From a virus, in the IMG/VR virus record IMGVR_UViG_3300024999_000238, positions 1 to 36,921 of that record: a DNA stretch of 36,921 bases, one strand, 5' to 3'. A model generated the notes under the pieces. The model was given only the letters and a program-made list of their open reading frames with translations, was not told where the DNA came from and searched no databases. Shown in pieces: positions 8,086 through 14,751 of the stretch (within the stretch, counting starts at the first letter, position 1; the number at the start of each line of letters is the position of its first letter). The position numbers and the translations under genes were made by a program.

Positions 8086-8922
8086 ATGAACTATATCAAA
8101 GAACTTAACGCATTCTATGATTGGCTCGAAACAAACGTACTATCACTATCTGGCATTGCTTTATGGCACGCATTGATGCACATAAACAATAAAACAGCAT
8201 GGATGGATGAGTTTGCTGTGGCCGTATCGGTGCTATGCGTTAAGTCTGGACTTGCACCCAGGACTGTATCATCTGCCAGGAACGAACTAGCGCAGAAGGG
8301 CAGAATTAAGTGGCGACAGCGCAAAGGAAGCCAAGCTGCTTTATATTCAATAATACCGTTTTATATAGAAGAAAAGTCGGCACAAAAGCAGGCATCTAAT
8401 GCCTACAAATGTGCCGACAAAAAGACAGTAGATAATTTGTCGGCATTAGATGCCGACAACCATGCCGACAACCATGCCGACAACCATGCCGACAACCATG
8501 CCGACAACCATGCCACATTAAATAAACTAAACGAAACTAAACTAAAAGATCATAATGATCATGATCACGAAGAGGAAAGTTTCGTTAAAGTTTACGAACA
8601 GGAATTTGGTAGGCTTATTAGTCCTAACGAAATGGGGAATCTGCAAAGCTATGTCGATGGCGGCATGGATCAATCAGTTATTTGTGAGGCAATTCGGAGA
8701 ACAAGATTACATGGCAAGACAAGATTAAGCTATACCGTGACCATACTAAACGACTGGGTAGATAACCAAGTAATCACAATGGACGGGGTAGCAAGGGTAG
8801 ATGCAGAATTTAAGAAAAAGAAAGCCAGTAAATCAAGCTCGAGCCCCCAAACAGACACCTGGGGAAATCCCAAAAACAAGGAAAAGGAAAAAGAAATACT
8901 GAGACAACTTTATAAAAATTAG
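8086..8922 (+). CDS. Replication initiation protein (HTH plus DnaD-like domain)
   Basis: The ATG at 8086 is chosen over ATGs at 8065 and 8068 because AGGGGTG at 8073-8079 is correctly spaced. The N-terminal 100 residues are a winged-helix-like domain (SGIALWHALMHI, LAPRTVSSARNELAQKGRIK), as in Firmicute phage replisome organisers. The C-terminal region (about 175-240, FVKVYEQEFGRLISPNE) is a DnaD/DnaB_2-like domain. Between them a low-complexity linker repeats ADNH five times; this part of the DNA looks like the origin. The DnaC-like loader follows 8 bp later, the classic initiator-loader pair. Confidence 0.85.
   Translation: MNYIKELNAFYDWLETNVLSLSGIALWHALMHINNKTAWMDEFAVAVSVLCVKSGLAPRTVSSARNELAQKGRIKWRQRKGSQAALYSIIPFYIEEKSAQKQASNAYKCADKKTVDNLSALDADNHADNHADNHADNHADNHATLNKLNETKLKDHNDHDHEEESFVKVYEQEFGRLISPNEMGNLQSYVDGGMDQSVICEAIRRTRLHGKTRLSYTVTILNDWVDNQVITMDGVARVDAEFKKKKASKSSSSPQTDTWGNPKNKEKEKEILRQLYKN
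8376..8560. other. Putative phage replication origin (iterons, inverted repeats, AT-rich stretch)
   Basis: Five perfect tandem copies of the 12-mer GCCGACAACCAT occupy 8452-8511. The core TGCCGAC occurs six times forward (8412, 8451, 8463, 8475, 8487, 8499) and twice inverted (8376, 8439). TTGTCGGCAT at 8437-8446 and ATGCCGACAA at 8450-8459 form a perfect 10-bp inverted repeat; AGGCAT/ATGCCT (8390-8404) forms another. An AT-rich stretch with three GATC sites follows (about 8515-8560). Iterons plus an AT-rich segment inside the initiator gene is the lambda O/ori arrangement. Confidence 0.65.
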
Positions 8923-8930
8923 GTGATTCT

Positions 8931-9620
8931 ATGTGTGATATATGCCAAGGCCGTGGAATTGTTTTGGTTGATGGAAACACAGCAAAACGCTGTAACTGCA
9001 TGATTAAGCGGCAGATTATTAACCGATTTAAGAATTCCAAGCTAAGTAAATCAATGCTCCAAATGACCTTTGAAAATTTTAATTTTATCTACTACGGCGA
9101 CAAGGTATTTGCGGCTAAAAAGACACTTGAAGCAGCTAAAGCCTTTGTTAAAAGCGTTATTGAAGGCCAGGCCGATGGCCTTATTTTGACCGGAAAAACT
9201 GGCCGGGGAAAGACCTATCTTGCCTGCTGCATAGCTAACGAGTTGCTTAGAAAAAACGTCGCTACTCTGTTTTGTGTGGTGCCGGACTTGCTTGACCAAA
9301 TCAAAGACACCTATAACAAAGACAGCGAATACAGCGAGCTTGATATTATCGACACGGCCAAGGAAGTAGCGGTGTTAATCCTGGATGACCTTGGAGCGCA
9401 CCAGTATACCGAGTGGGCGAGAAGTAAGTTATTTACAATCCTTAACTACAGAATTAACCATAACCTGCCAACCGTTATCACTACAAACCTTAGCGTGGAA
9501 GATGTTGGTGAGGTAATTGGGGATCGTGCTGCAAGTAGGATTATTCAGCTTTGTCAGCCGTACAAGCTTGAAGCAGATACTGATATTCGGGTACAGATGA
9601 GGTTGAATAAAGCAAAATAA
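8931..9620 (+). CDS. DnaC/DnaI-like helicase loader (AAA+ ATPase)
   Basis: A 229-residue protein with an N-terminal Cys cluster (C2, C5, C21, C23) like the zinc-binding N-domain of DnaI-type loaders. An AAA+ core follows: Walker A TGKTGRGKT near residue 87, Walker B LILDDLG near 149, sensor ITTNLS near 184 and an arginine-finger-like GDRAASRI near 195. It would load the replicative helicase onto the origin opened by the upstream initiator. ATG start at 8931, 8 bp after that gene. Confidence 0.9.
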   Translation: MCDICQGRGIVLVDGNTAKRCNCMIKRQIINRFKNSKLSKSMLQMTFENFNFIYYGDKVFAAKKTLEAAKAFVKSVIEGQADGLILTGKTGRGKTYLACCIANELLRKNVATLFCVVPDLLDQIKDTYNKDSEYSELDIIDTAKEVAVLILDDLGAHQYTEWARSKLFTILNYRINHNLPTVITTNLSVEDVGEVIGDRAASRIIQLCQPYKLEADTDIRVQMRLNKAK

Positions 9621-9653
9621 CCTCATGAATACGCAGAAAAAGGGGGTGAGGTT

Positions 9654-10913
9654 ATTAGAGAAATCATTGTTGACAACTTTGCCGGTGGTGGCGGGGCATC
9701 GACCGGCATTGAACTGGTCATTGGTCGGAGTGTAGACATAGCCATAAATCATGATCCGGTAGCAATCGCTATGCACAAAGTAAATCATCCCGGTACAGAA
9801 CACTTTTGTGAATCTGTTTGGGACGTGGATCCGCGACAAGCGGTAAAAGGTAGACCTGTTGCGCTGTGCTGGCTGAGTCCTGACTGTAAGCACTTTTCCA
9901 AAGCCAAAGGCGGAAAACCTGTAGAAAAACATATCCGTGGGCTTGCCTGGGTGGCAGTCAGGTGGGCGGCAACAGTTAGACCACGGGTGATCATCCTTGA
10001 AAACGTTGAAGAATTCAAAACCTGGGGCCCGCTGATGGATGGAAAACCTGACCCCAAGCAAAAGGGACGGACGTTCAATGTATTCATAAACGCTCTTAGG
10101 CGGCAAGGTTATCAAGTTGAGTATAAAGAGCTTAGGGCGTGTGACTATGGGGCGCCAACAATACGGAAAAGGTTTTTCTTGATAGCTAGGTGCGACGGTA
10201 GGCCGATAGTGTGGCCAGTGCCAACTCACGGTAACCCTGAGAGTTTGGATGTCAAAAGCGGCAGGTTGAAACCATGGAGAATGGCAGCTGAAATCATTGA
10301 TTGGTCGTTACCCTGCCCGAGCATTTTTGAACGCAAAAAGCCACTAGCTGAAAACACGATGCGGCGTATTGCCCGGGGAATTCAGAAGTTTGTCATAAAC
10401 AATCCCCATCCCTTTATCGTGCAGGTGAATCATAGCGGGGCTAAACATCATTATTGCCGGCCATTAGATAAGCCGCTATCAACTATCACATCTAAGCACG
10501 GATTTGGGATAGTAGCACCTGTAATAGCAAGGCAATTTGGACAATCCATAGGACATTCGATAGAGGAACCTTTAGGGACGGTTACTGCTGGAGGCATGGG
10601 TAAATCGCAATTAGTTACTGCTTTTATAGCCAAACACTACGGCGGCGGTTACACAGGACCTGGTAGTAGTTTAGGGGAGTCACTGCATACTGTTACAACC
10701 AAGGATCACAGTGCTCTGGTGACAGCGTTTTTATCAAAGTACCATGGCGAAACTTCACCGACTGGAGCGCGAGGACAGCAACTAGACGAACCTATTCGGA
10801 CAGTAGACAGGTTATTGATACGAAAGGTTTTAAGACTCCTGAATACAAGATTAAGAAAAAGATACTTCTGTTTAGGTACCCGGAACTGGACTTTACGGAG
10901 GAATAATTGGTGA
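9654..10913 (+). CDS. C5-cytosine DNA methyltransferase, C-terminally truncated, apparent ATT start
   Basis: Motif I (FAGGGGASTGIE) lies at the N-terminus, followed by the catalytic-loop variant SPDCKHFSKAKGGKP, ENVEEF (motif VI) and TIRKRFFLIA (motif VIII). Then come the PL.T(I/V)T repeats typical of phage members. Motif I is reached in this frame only from upstream of the ATG at 9771, yet no ATG, GTG or TTG lies between the preceding stop (9618-9620) and motif I. The best start is ATT at 9654, 7 nt after AGGGGG (within AGGGGGTGAG, 9641-9650). After EPIRTVD (about 10806) the sequence no longer resembles the family: the C-terminal target-recognition end and motifs IX-X are missing and about 35 unrelated residues follow. 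Likely inactive or altered. Confidence 0.8.
   Translation: MREIIVDNFAGGGGASTGIELVIGRSVDIAINHDPVAIAMHKVNHPGTEHFCESVWDVDPRQAVKGRPVALCWLSPDCKHFSKAKGGKPVEKHIRGLAWVAVRWAATVRPRVIILENVEEFKTWGPLMDGKPDPKQKGRTFNVFINALRRQGYQVEYKELRACDYGAPTIRKRFFLIARCDGRPIVWPVPTHGNPESLDVKSGRLKPWRMAAEIIDWSLPCPSIFERKKPLAENTMRRIARGIQKFVINNPHPFIVQVNHSGAKHHYCRPLDKPLSTITSKHGFGIVAPVIARQFGQSIGHSIEEPLGTVTAGGMGKSQLVTAFIAKHYGGGYTGPGSSLGESLHTVTTKDHSALVTAFLSKYHGETSPTGARGQQLDEPIRTVDRLLIRKVLRLLNTRLRKRYFCLGTRNWTLRRNNW
10811..10906 (+). pseudogene. 3' remnant of a DUF1064-type phage nuclease gene
   Basis: In the frame one base off the methyltransferase, 10811-10906 encodes VIDTKGFKTPEYKIKKKILL followed by FRYPELDFTEE and a stop. This is the usual end of DUF1064 (PF06356) phage endonuclease-like proteins: a conserved DVKG, a TPE(Y/F)K.KKK helix and an aromatic-Pro tail. 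The N-terminal part is absent and the frame runs directly back into the methyltransferase, so a deletion joined the two genes near 10805-10811. Recognition is from memory of the family pattern. Confidence 0.65.
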
Positions 10914-11104
10914 GGCTAACAGAATCTGAAGAACGTCAACTAACCGGTGAATTCGTCGAATTTTGCGAATTTCACCGGGACAAGTTGGCTAAAATGAAAG
11001 ACAATTCAACAAGGATGAATTTTATGCAGTTAGAATTGCCACATATTCCTCAATATTTGATTTTGCGGAAGGTTAGACCTTATCTAGCTAAGGGGTATCG
11101 ATAA
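10910..11104 (+). CDS. Hypothetical phage protein (64 aa)
   Basis: GTG at 10910 is placed 8 nt after GGAGG (10897-10901); an in-frame TTG at 10907 is an alternative. The product is a small charged helical protein (MRLTESEERQ start) with no recognised domain. Its ribosome binding site lies in the nuclease remnant, so it probably once followed the intact nuclease gene directly. It overlaps the next start (TAATG). Confidence 0.6.
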   Translation: MRLTESEERQLTGEFVEFCEFHRDKLAKMKDNSTRMNFMQLELPHIPQYLILRKVRPYLAKGYR

Positions 11105-11493
11105 TGGGTAACTGTATTAGTATATTTGATAAAGATGGAAACTTAATAGGTCATTCAACGCATGGACTTGCTTGTGGATTTTACGTTAACGACATAGTTA
11201 AAAAGTATAATCCAGACTACAATATGTTTTCCATAAAGGACATAAATGAGCAATTAGAGCCTGCTTTTAGTAACGGAACGCCAGAGGATTTAATTATATT
11301 ACATTTGTTTATGAATGATGAATCAACTTTTAATGAAGCTGATTTGCAGTATTTTGAGAACGGTGGCACTGCTTTTGAGACAGACAACGAGCAGTACGCC
11401 ATTGGCGAGGCGAAAAGCCTAACAGAACAAGGACATCCCTGTTATGTTGAGAATGAATACGGCGACGAAGTTTGGTATCCAGGGGAGAAATAA
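11104..11493 (+). CDS. Hypothetical acidic phage protein (129 aa)
   Basis: The start is ATG overlapping the previous stop. The acidic, mixed alpha/beta sequence begins GNCISIFDKDGNLIGHS and ends in DEVWYPGEK. It shows no membrane segment or known motif. Its EDLI and FNEADLQYF helices suggest a compact soluble domain. Function unknown. Confidence 0.6.
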   Translation: MGNCISIFDKDGNLIGHSTHGLACGFYVNDIVKKYNPDYNMFSIKDINEQLEPAFSNGTPEDLIILHLFMNDESTFNEADLQYFENGGTAFETDNEQYAIGEAKSLTEQGHPCYVENEYGDEVWYPGEK

Positions 11494-11494
11494 T

Positions 11495-11689
11495 ATGTAC
11501 TACGTTAGAGAATTAATAGAAATTCTCTTAGGAGAAGAAGAATATGTCACACTACACACTACCGAGGACAAGGAAGAAGCAGTCGACCATGCTGTGCAAG
11601 CGGTAATGTTTGGTCGTGACTGTAAGGTAGTTGATGACTACGAGGAAGTGGTTTGGGGACCGGCGTTCGAGGAGGACAATGATGAATAG
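11495..11689 (+). CDS. Hypothetical acidic protein (64 aa)
   Basis: ATG at 11495 follows AGGGGAGAAATA; the longer reading from 11444 lacks a ribosome binding site and overlaps the previous gene more. The protein is very acidic (about 20 Glu/Asp) and predicted alpha/beta. Strong negative charge is seen in DNA-mimic phage proteins, but this is only a possibility. No family recognised. Confidence 0.55.
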   Translation: MYYVRELIEILLGEEEYVTLHTTEDKEEAVDHAVQAVMFGRDCKVVDDYEEVVWGPAFEEDNDE

Positions 11690-12053
11690 AGCAGAGCGAA
11701 GAAAATTGCAAAAGTCAGGAAACTTGCCGTGGGAACAAAAACCGAGTCCTAAAGAATCCGGGGTGGGCACCGGTTGGTTTGGTGAAATGGATAAAGCATA
11801 TTCTAATGGCAAGTACGCTGTCATGGTCAGAACATTAAATACAATGATTGGCAGAGTTGAACATGCTTGCATTAGAAATACCGGCAATACCGACATTCCT
11901 TGGCGCGAAAAGCAGAAAATCAAGAATGAGCTTTTCGGTAAGGAAAGGGTTGCGGTTGAAGTATTCCCGGCAGAAAGTGAACTGGTTGACGAGGCAGGCA
12001 TGTATCATATTTGGGTTTTCGCTGAGGGCGATAAGTTGCCGTTTGGGTTATAA
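11682..12053 (+). CDS. Conserved phage protein, DUF7694-like (123 aa)
   Basis: ATG at 11682 (or 11679), six bases after GAGGAGG. The C-terminal half, with WREKQKIKNELFGKERVAVE, then VFPAESELVDEAGMYHIW and a terminal LPFGL, has the pattern of a domain common in phage early/middle clusters (DUF7694 as I recall). Its function is unknown. A basic N-terminus (MNRAERRKLQ) precedes it. Confidence 0.6.
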   Translation: MNRAERRKLQKSGNLPWEQKPSPKESGVGTGWFGEMDKAYSNGKYAVMVRTLNTMIGRVEHACIRNTGNTDIPWREKQKIKNELFGKERVAVEVFPAESELVDEAGMYHIWVFAEGDKLPFGL

Positions 12054-12077
12054 ACGGACACCGAAGGAGGGGGCGGG

Positions 12078-12344
12078 GTGTATCAAATAACACTAACTGA
12101 CCATGCCTATAAGCAGTATAAGGGGCGTGGCGGCAAGGATAACTTTAAGAGGCTAAAGGTCAAGCTACATAATAGATTTAATCATCAAATACACTCAGAC
12201 GAAGGAATAAGGCCCAATCCAAAGGAGGAACCATTTACGTTTTGGATTGACTTGGGCGGCGGATTTTATGCAGTTACGACAATCAGCTTTTACCGCTGGG
12301 TATGCTGCACGATTATACTGAACAGCGACGAGAGACATGCTTAA
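12078..12344 (+). CDS. Hypothetical phage protein (88 aa)
   Basis: GTG start at 12078 after AAGGAGG (12063-12069). The product resembles a small RelE-like or phage-encoded alpha/beta domain: an N-terminal strand and helix (YQITLTDHAYKQYKGRG), then strands FTFWIDLGGGFYAVTTI. This resemblance is weak. It overlaps the next small gene by 8 bp. Confidence 0.55.
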   Translation: MYQITLTDHAYKQYKGRGGKDNFKRLKVKLHNRFNHQIHSDEGIRPNPKEEPFTFWIDLGGGFYAVTTISFYRWVCCTIILNSDERHA

Positions 12345-12501
12345 AAAGGTTGTCGGGCCAGATCCCAGGGAAATAAGTAGTCAGGTTCCGATAAACTTTA
12401 AGATGGTTGAGGATAAGTTTGAGTATATTGAAGGCTGGTGGATCGATATACCGGACAAGCCAAAGGCGGAGGAACCGAAGAAGGGGAGGGGTAAGAAATA
12501 G
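12337..12501 (+). CDS. Small phage protein, paralogue of the gene at 13435 (54 aa)
   Basis: ATG at 12337 inside the end of the previous gene. The sequence MLKKVVGPDP, then EYIEGWWIDIPDKP, aligns with MRKVVGADPL and DPGWWKKIADKP of the gene at 13435-13578. Both share a KVVGxDP start, a central GWW and a DKP tail, which suggests an old duplication. The C-terminus is Lys-rich. Function unknown. Confidence 0.6.
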   Translation: MLKKVVGPDPREISSQVPINFKMVEDKFEYIEGWWIDIPDKPKAEEPKKGRGKK

Positions 12502-12530
12502 CTAGTGTAGTATTTAGGAGGGGCTTGCTG

Positions 12531-12677
12531 GTGGAAAAAGAAGATTTAATATTATGCTATGTTAAATATTTTAACGGAAATATGGGCTGGTTTTTACTTA
12601 CTCCGCAACAGATAGTAGACTCTTTTGAGTTTAGAAAGAGATTCCATGAATTACATAGCTCCCCGATATGTTATTAG
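12531..12677 (+). CDS. Hypothetical small protein (48 aa)
   Basis: GTG at 12531, preceded by AGGAGGGG at 12516-12523, a strong and well-spaced Shine-Dalgarno. The encoded peptide (MEKEDLILCYVKYFNGNMGW start) is aromatic and partly hydrophobic, without a clear membrane helix. No family recognised; called mainly on the ribosome binding site and operon position. Confidence 0.5.
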   Translation: MEKEDLILCYVKYFNGNMGWFLLTPQQIVDSFEFRKRFHELHSSPICY

Positions 12678-12693
12678 AGAGGTAGATAGGTAA

Positions 12694-12915
12694 ATGAGAA
12701 CAGCTCATAGCAAACAGAAAGGCGTTAAGCGATTTATATTTGGGAATTACTTTGGCTTAATTGTCGCTTGGTCAACTAAAAAGAAAGATTACTGGTACGA
12801 AAATGAGCCTGGCGACAAGCCGCCTGTGTGGTTCCAGGTTTTCAACGGTGAGGTCGTAATTGTTTGGTGCTTATATATTTTTCGTGCCTATGTAGCCCTG
12901 TTTGTGAGGATATAA
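12694..12915 (+). CDS. Hypothetical protein with C-terminal hydrophobic segment (73 aa)
   Basis: ATG at 12694 follows a GAGAGGTAGATAGG purine stretch. The N-terminus is basic and a Lys/Asp-rich middle leads to a hydrophobic C-terminus (EVVIVWCLYIFRAYVALFV), likely one membrane helix. Function unknown. Confidence 0.5.
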   Translation: MRTAHSKQKGVKRFIFGNYFGLIVAWSTKKKDYWYENEPGDKPPVWFQVFNGEVVIVWCLYIFRAYVALFVRI

Positions 12916-12927
12916 ATAACCAAAACA

Positions 12928-12947
12928 AGCCAGGTTAACGCCTGGCT
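12928..12947 (+). other. Hairpin before the sigma-like regulator
   Basis: AGCCAGG (12928-12934) and CCTGGCT (12941-12947) form a perfect 7-bp stem with a 6-nt loop. No U-tract follows, so it is a poor intrinsic terminator. It lies 27 bp before the regulator start and may stabilise or process the mRNA. Confidence 0.4.
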
Positions 12948-12973
12948 AAAACACATATTCGGGGGTGGATTTG

Positions 12974-13435
12974 ATGCAGGAATTGATTAAGGAGTACAAG
13001 CAGTCGATAAAAAACTTACGCACGGCTAAAGTGATACCGGTGGAGTGTAGCAGCATGATCTCAGATGCGAACTTTGCCATTGAGATTATGGAGACCGGAA
13101 AGGTACCTGGATCTACTTGGAGAGCTGGTAGAATACGCAAAGACGAAAGAGAAATATCTGTAGACCCTGCACAAATGGCTAAATATATTGCAAATACAAT
13201 TACTACAGATTCTGCCCCCGAAGCTGTTTTAGATTTACTTGATATCCTAATGACTAATCTAACAGAGCGCGAAAGATACGCTTTTGATTTAGTCAGGGGC
13301 AGGGGTTATTCCTTCGCTCAGGCAGGTACAATAATGGGCTGCAATAAGGGAAGTGTACAGAATTTTGTAAGTAGGGCAGAAAAAAAGATTCAGGTTGTCG
13401 TACGAAAACAGCATATATATAAGGGGGTAGTTTGA
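12974..13435 (+). CDS. Sigma-70 region-4-like phage transcription regulator (153 aa)
   Basis: The C-terminal third (LTERERYAFDLVRGRGYSFA, then GCNKGSVQNFVSRAEKKI) is a sigma region 4-type helix-turn-helix. Such proteins (ArpU/RinA-like or sigma-like) sit at the end of the early cluster in Firmicute phages and switch on late genes. The N-terminal half is helical and has no clear sigma region 2. ATG at 12974 is preferred over GTG at 12965 because GGGGGTGG (12961-12968) suits it. Its stop overlaps the next ATG. Position just before terminator and packaging genes supports late-gene activation. Confidence 0.7.
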   Translation: MQELIKEYKQSIKNLRTAKVIPVECSSMISDANFAIEIMETGKVPGSTWRAGRIRKDEREISVDPAQMAKYIANTITTDSAPEAVLDLLDILMTNLTERERYAFDLVRGRGYSFAQAGTIMGCNKGSVQNFVSRAEKKIQVVVRKQHIYKGVV

Positions 13436-13578
13436 TGCGGAAAGTTGTTGGCGCAGACCCCTTGAAGGTTAGTCCGATAAATCCGCAGGACTTTCGCTGT
13501 GTGAATGGGACATGGATACATGACCCTGGCTGGTGGAAGAAGATTGCCGATAAGCCGAGGCTGAGTGAGGAGAAGTAG
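13435..13578 (+). CDS. Small phage protein, paralogue of the gene at 12337 (47 aa)
   Basis: ATG at 13435 overlaps the regulator stop (TGATG) and follows AAGGGGG. It shares the KVVGxDP start, GWW and DKP tail of the 12337-12501 product. It is the last gene before the terminator. Function unknown. Confidence 0.6.
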   Translation: MRKVVGADPLKVSPINPQDFRCVNGTWIHDPGWWKKIADKPRLSEEK

Positions 13579-13611
13579 GGGGCTAAACTAGGGAAGAGAC
13601 GGAAATAGAGA

Positions 13612-13635
13612 AGCCGCCTGGTGAGGGCGGTTTTT
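13612..13635 (+). terminator. Rho-independent terminator of the early/middle operon
   Basis: AGCCGCC at 13612-13618 pairs with GGCGGTT at 13626-13632 (one G-U pair) around a short loop, followed by TTTTTG. It lies 34 bp after the last gene of the cluster and separates it from the cargo pair. Confidence 0.85.
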
Positions 13636-13723
13636 GTAATGTGAGCATGTTGGTATTTGTCGCAAATTTTAGGAAGGAAATGCTAATAATTTTGACGAAT
13701 ATTGAGATGAGGGGGTGGTCTAT

Positions 13724-14449
13724 ATGATACAAAATATATTTATTGTATTATTGTTTTTAATACCAGGAATGATTGCAGTATCTACTGAGGAAAATTTATC
13801 CGACGATTGCGGTAGACCAAAAAGTGATTTAGATAAAGCTATAGAAGCAATAATACTTAGTATGCCGGTATTTATTATAACATTGGCGTTGATTGAATTA
13901 GTTAACTGGGTGTGGGTTTGCAAATATGATGGCCAGTGGTGGGGTATTCGTTCCATAAGTATAATGCAAGAGTGGTTGAATTCGTTTAAACATTTAATTT
14001 TATATACTTGTAGTAGTACTATATCAGCTGTTATTATCGGGTTATTATTTGCTACGCAAAACAAGAAAAATTCTATCTATATACGATTTTTGGATTTCGG
14101 TAGAAAAAAACTGGGTAAGGCAGAGAAAAGTGGTTTTAATACTGTTTGGGAAGAAGTTGTTAATAACAGTGATGAGATAGTAGTATCACTTAAATCAAAA
14201 GAAGGCGGCTCTGAGGTAAAAGGGTTTTTGCGGGGCTTCTCACAAAGTGGTGATAAGCCCCGGGAAGTTACAATTGACAGTTTCGATGTTGTTGAAAAGT
14301 TTAAAGGATACTTTGATGATAAAAGACTTGTTTACTTTAACTTTGATACAGGGACTATAATAACTTTCTATGATATGACTTACTTTAATGATTACTGCAA
14401 AAAACTTAAAGAAGTCAATCATCCTTCTTTGGTGGCGGAGGAGGATTAG
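13724..14449 (+). CDS. Membrane-anchored protein, DUF6338-like; candidate moron
   Basis: ATG at 13724 after GAGGGGGTGG; an in-frame GTG at 13715 is an alternative. Three hydrophobic segments are visible: residues 4-21 (FIVLLFLIPGMIAV), about 44-66 and about 92-110. A soluble C-terminal domain of about 130 residues follows (FNTVWEEVVNNSDEIVVSLK). The layout recalls DUF6338 membrane proteins, whose function is unknown. The gene has a terminator upstream, a 145-bp leader, and faces a minus-strand gene with a 35-bp overlap of the ends. It is more AT-rich than its neighbours. This is the pattern of lysogen-expressed cargo, such as exclusion or defence genes. Confidence 0.7.
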   Translation: MIQNIFIVLLFLIPGMIAVSTEENLSDDCGRPKSDLDKAIEAIILSMPVFIITLALIELVNWVWVCKYDGQWWGIRSISIMQEWLNSFKHLILYTCSSTISAVIIGLLFATQNKKNSIYIRFLDFGRKKLGKAEKSGFNTVWEEVVNNSDEIVVSLKSKEGGSEVKGFLRGFSQSGDKPREVTIDSFDVVEKFKGYFDDKRLVYFNFDTGTIITFYDMTYFNDYCKKLKEVNHPSLVAEED

Positions 14450-14582
14450 GACTAAGCCTTGCAATTTCAACAAGATGAGTCGGTTTAGTCAAGGCATTTC
14501 TTTTACTAAAGTTTTCAGATGCTTTGACTGAATTTTCTACAATAGGTCTACTCGGTTTATTATTATCCTCTTTGTTTGCCAA
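14415..14582 (-). CDS. Small Pro-rich protein convergent with the membrane protein (55 aa)
   Basis: TTG start at 14582 on the minus strand, 5-7 nt after GGAGGGAGGTGA, one of the strongest ribosome binding sites in the window. The longer reading from 14633 ignores this site. The peptide is polar and apparently unstructured, rich in Asn, Lys and Ser, ending in PNPPPPPKKDD. A C-terminal Pro run could be an SH3-like ligand or a flexible tail. It may form a functional pair with the membrane protein. No family recognised. Confidence 0.6.
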   Translation of the reverse strand: MANKEDNNKPSRPIVENSVKASENFSKRNALTKPTHLVEIARLSPNPPPPPKKDD

Positions 14583-14751
14583 AATATTCACCTCCCTCCT
14601 ATGTTGAATTGTGGTAACCTGTCCAATTATCACTATTCAACGCGAAAGGAGGTTTACCTTTATCTAATAATGTTATGTAACCGCTACTGCACTACTAACC
14701 TACTTTATAATCAAATGCAGGGTAAATATTCTGCTCTGTGCTTGATAGTAC
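14583..14751. other. Intergenic region with inverted repeat and a -10-like box
   Basis: This region separates the cargo pair from the tRNA-like element. GTTGAAT (14603-14609) and ATTCAAC (14635-14641) form a 7-bp inverted repeat that could be an operator or a hairpin. An orphan AAAGGAGG (14645-14652) has no start codon at usable distance. TATAAT at 14706-14711 is a perfect -10 hexamer, but no good -35 lies 16-18 bp upstream, so any late promoter here would depend on an activator such as the sigma-like protein. Confidence 0.35.

Noticed and set aside
8452-8511. CRISPR array or simple microsatellite
   Set aside because: Units are 12 bp without spacers, in frame inside a gene; surrounding inverted copies of the same core favour iterons.
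9429-10229. Long minus-strand frame (266 aa) opposite the loader and methyltransferase genes
   Set aside because: The + strand frames have clear motifs; the minus frame has no ribosome binding site, is Cys/Pro/Phe-rich and matches nothing.
9771-10913. Methyltransferase starting at ATG 9771
   Set aside because: This start would remove motif I (FAGGGG), which is encoded in frame upstream and is needed for cofactor binding.
13647-13727. Short leader peptide before the membrane protein gene
   Set aside because: An ATG frame of about 26 codons exists but has no ribosome binding site and no attenuator-like structure.
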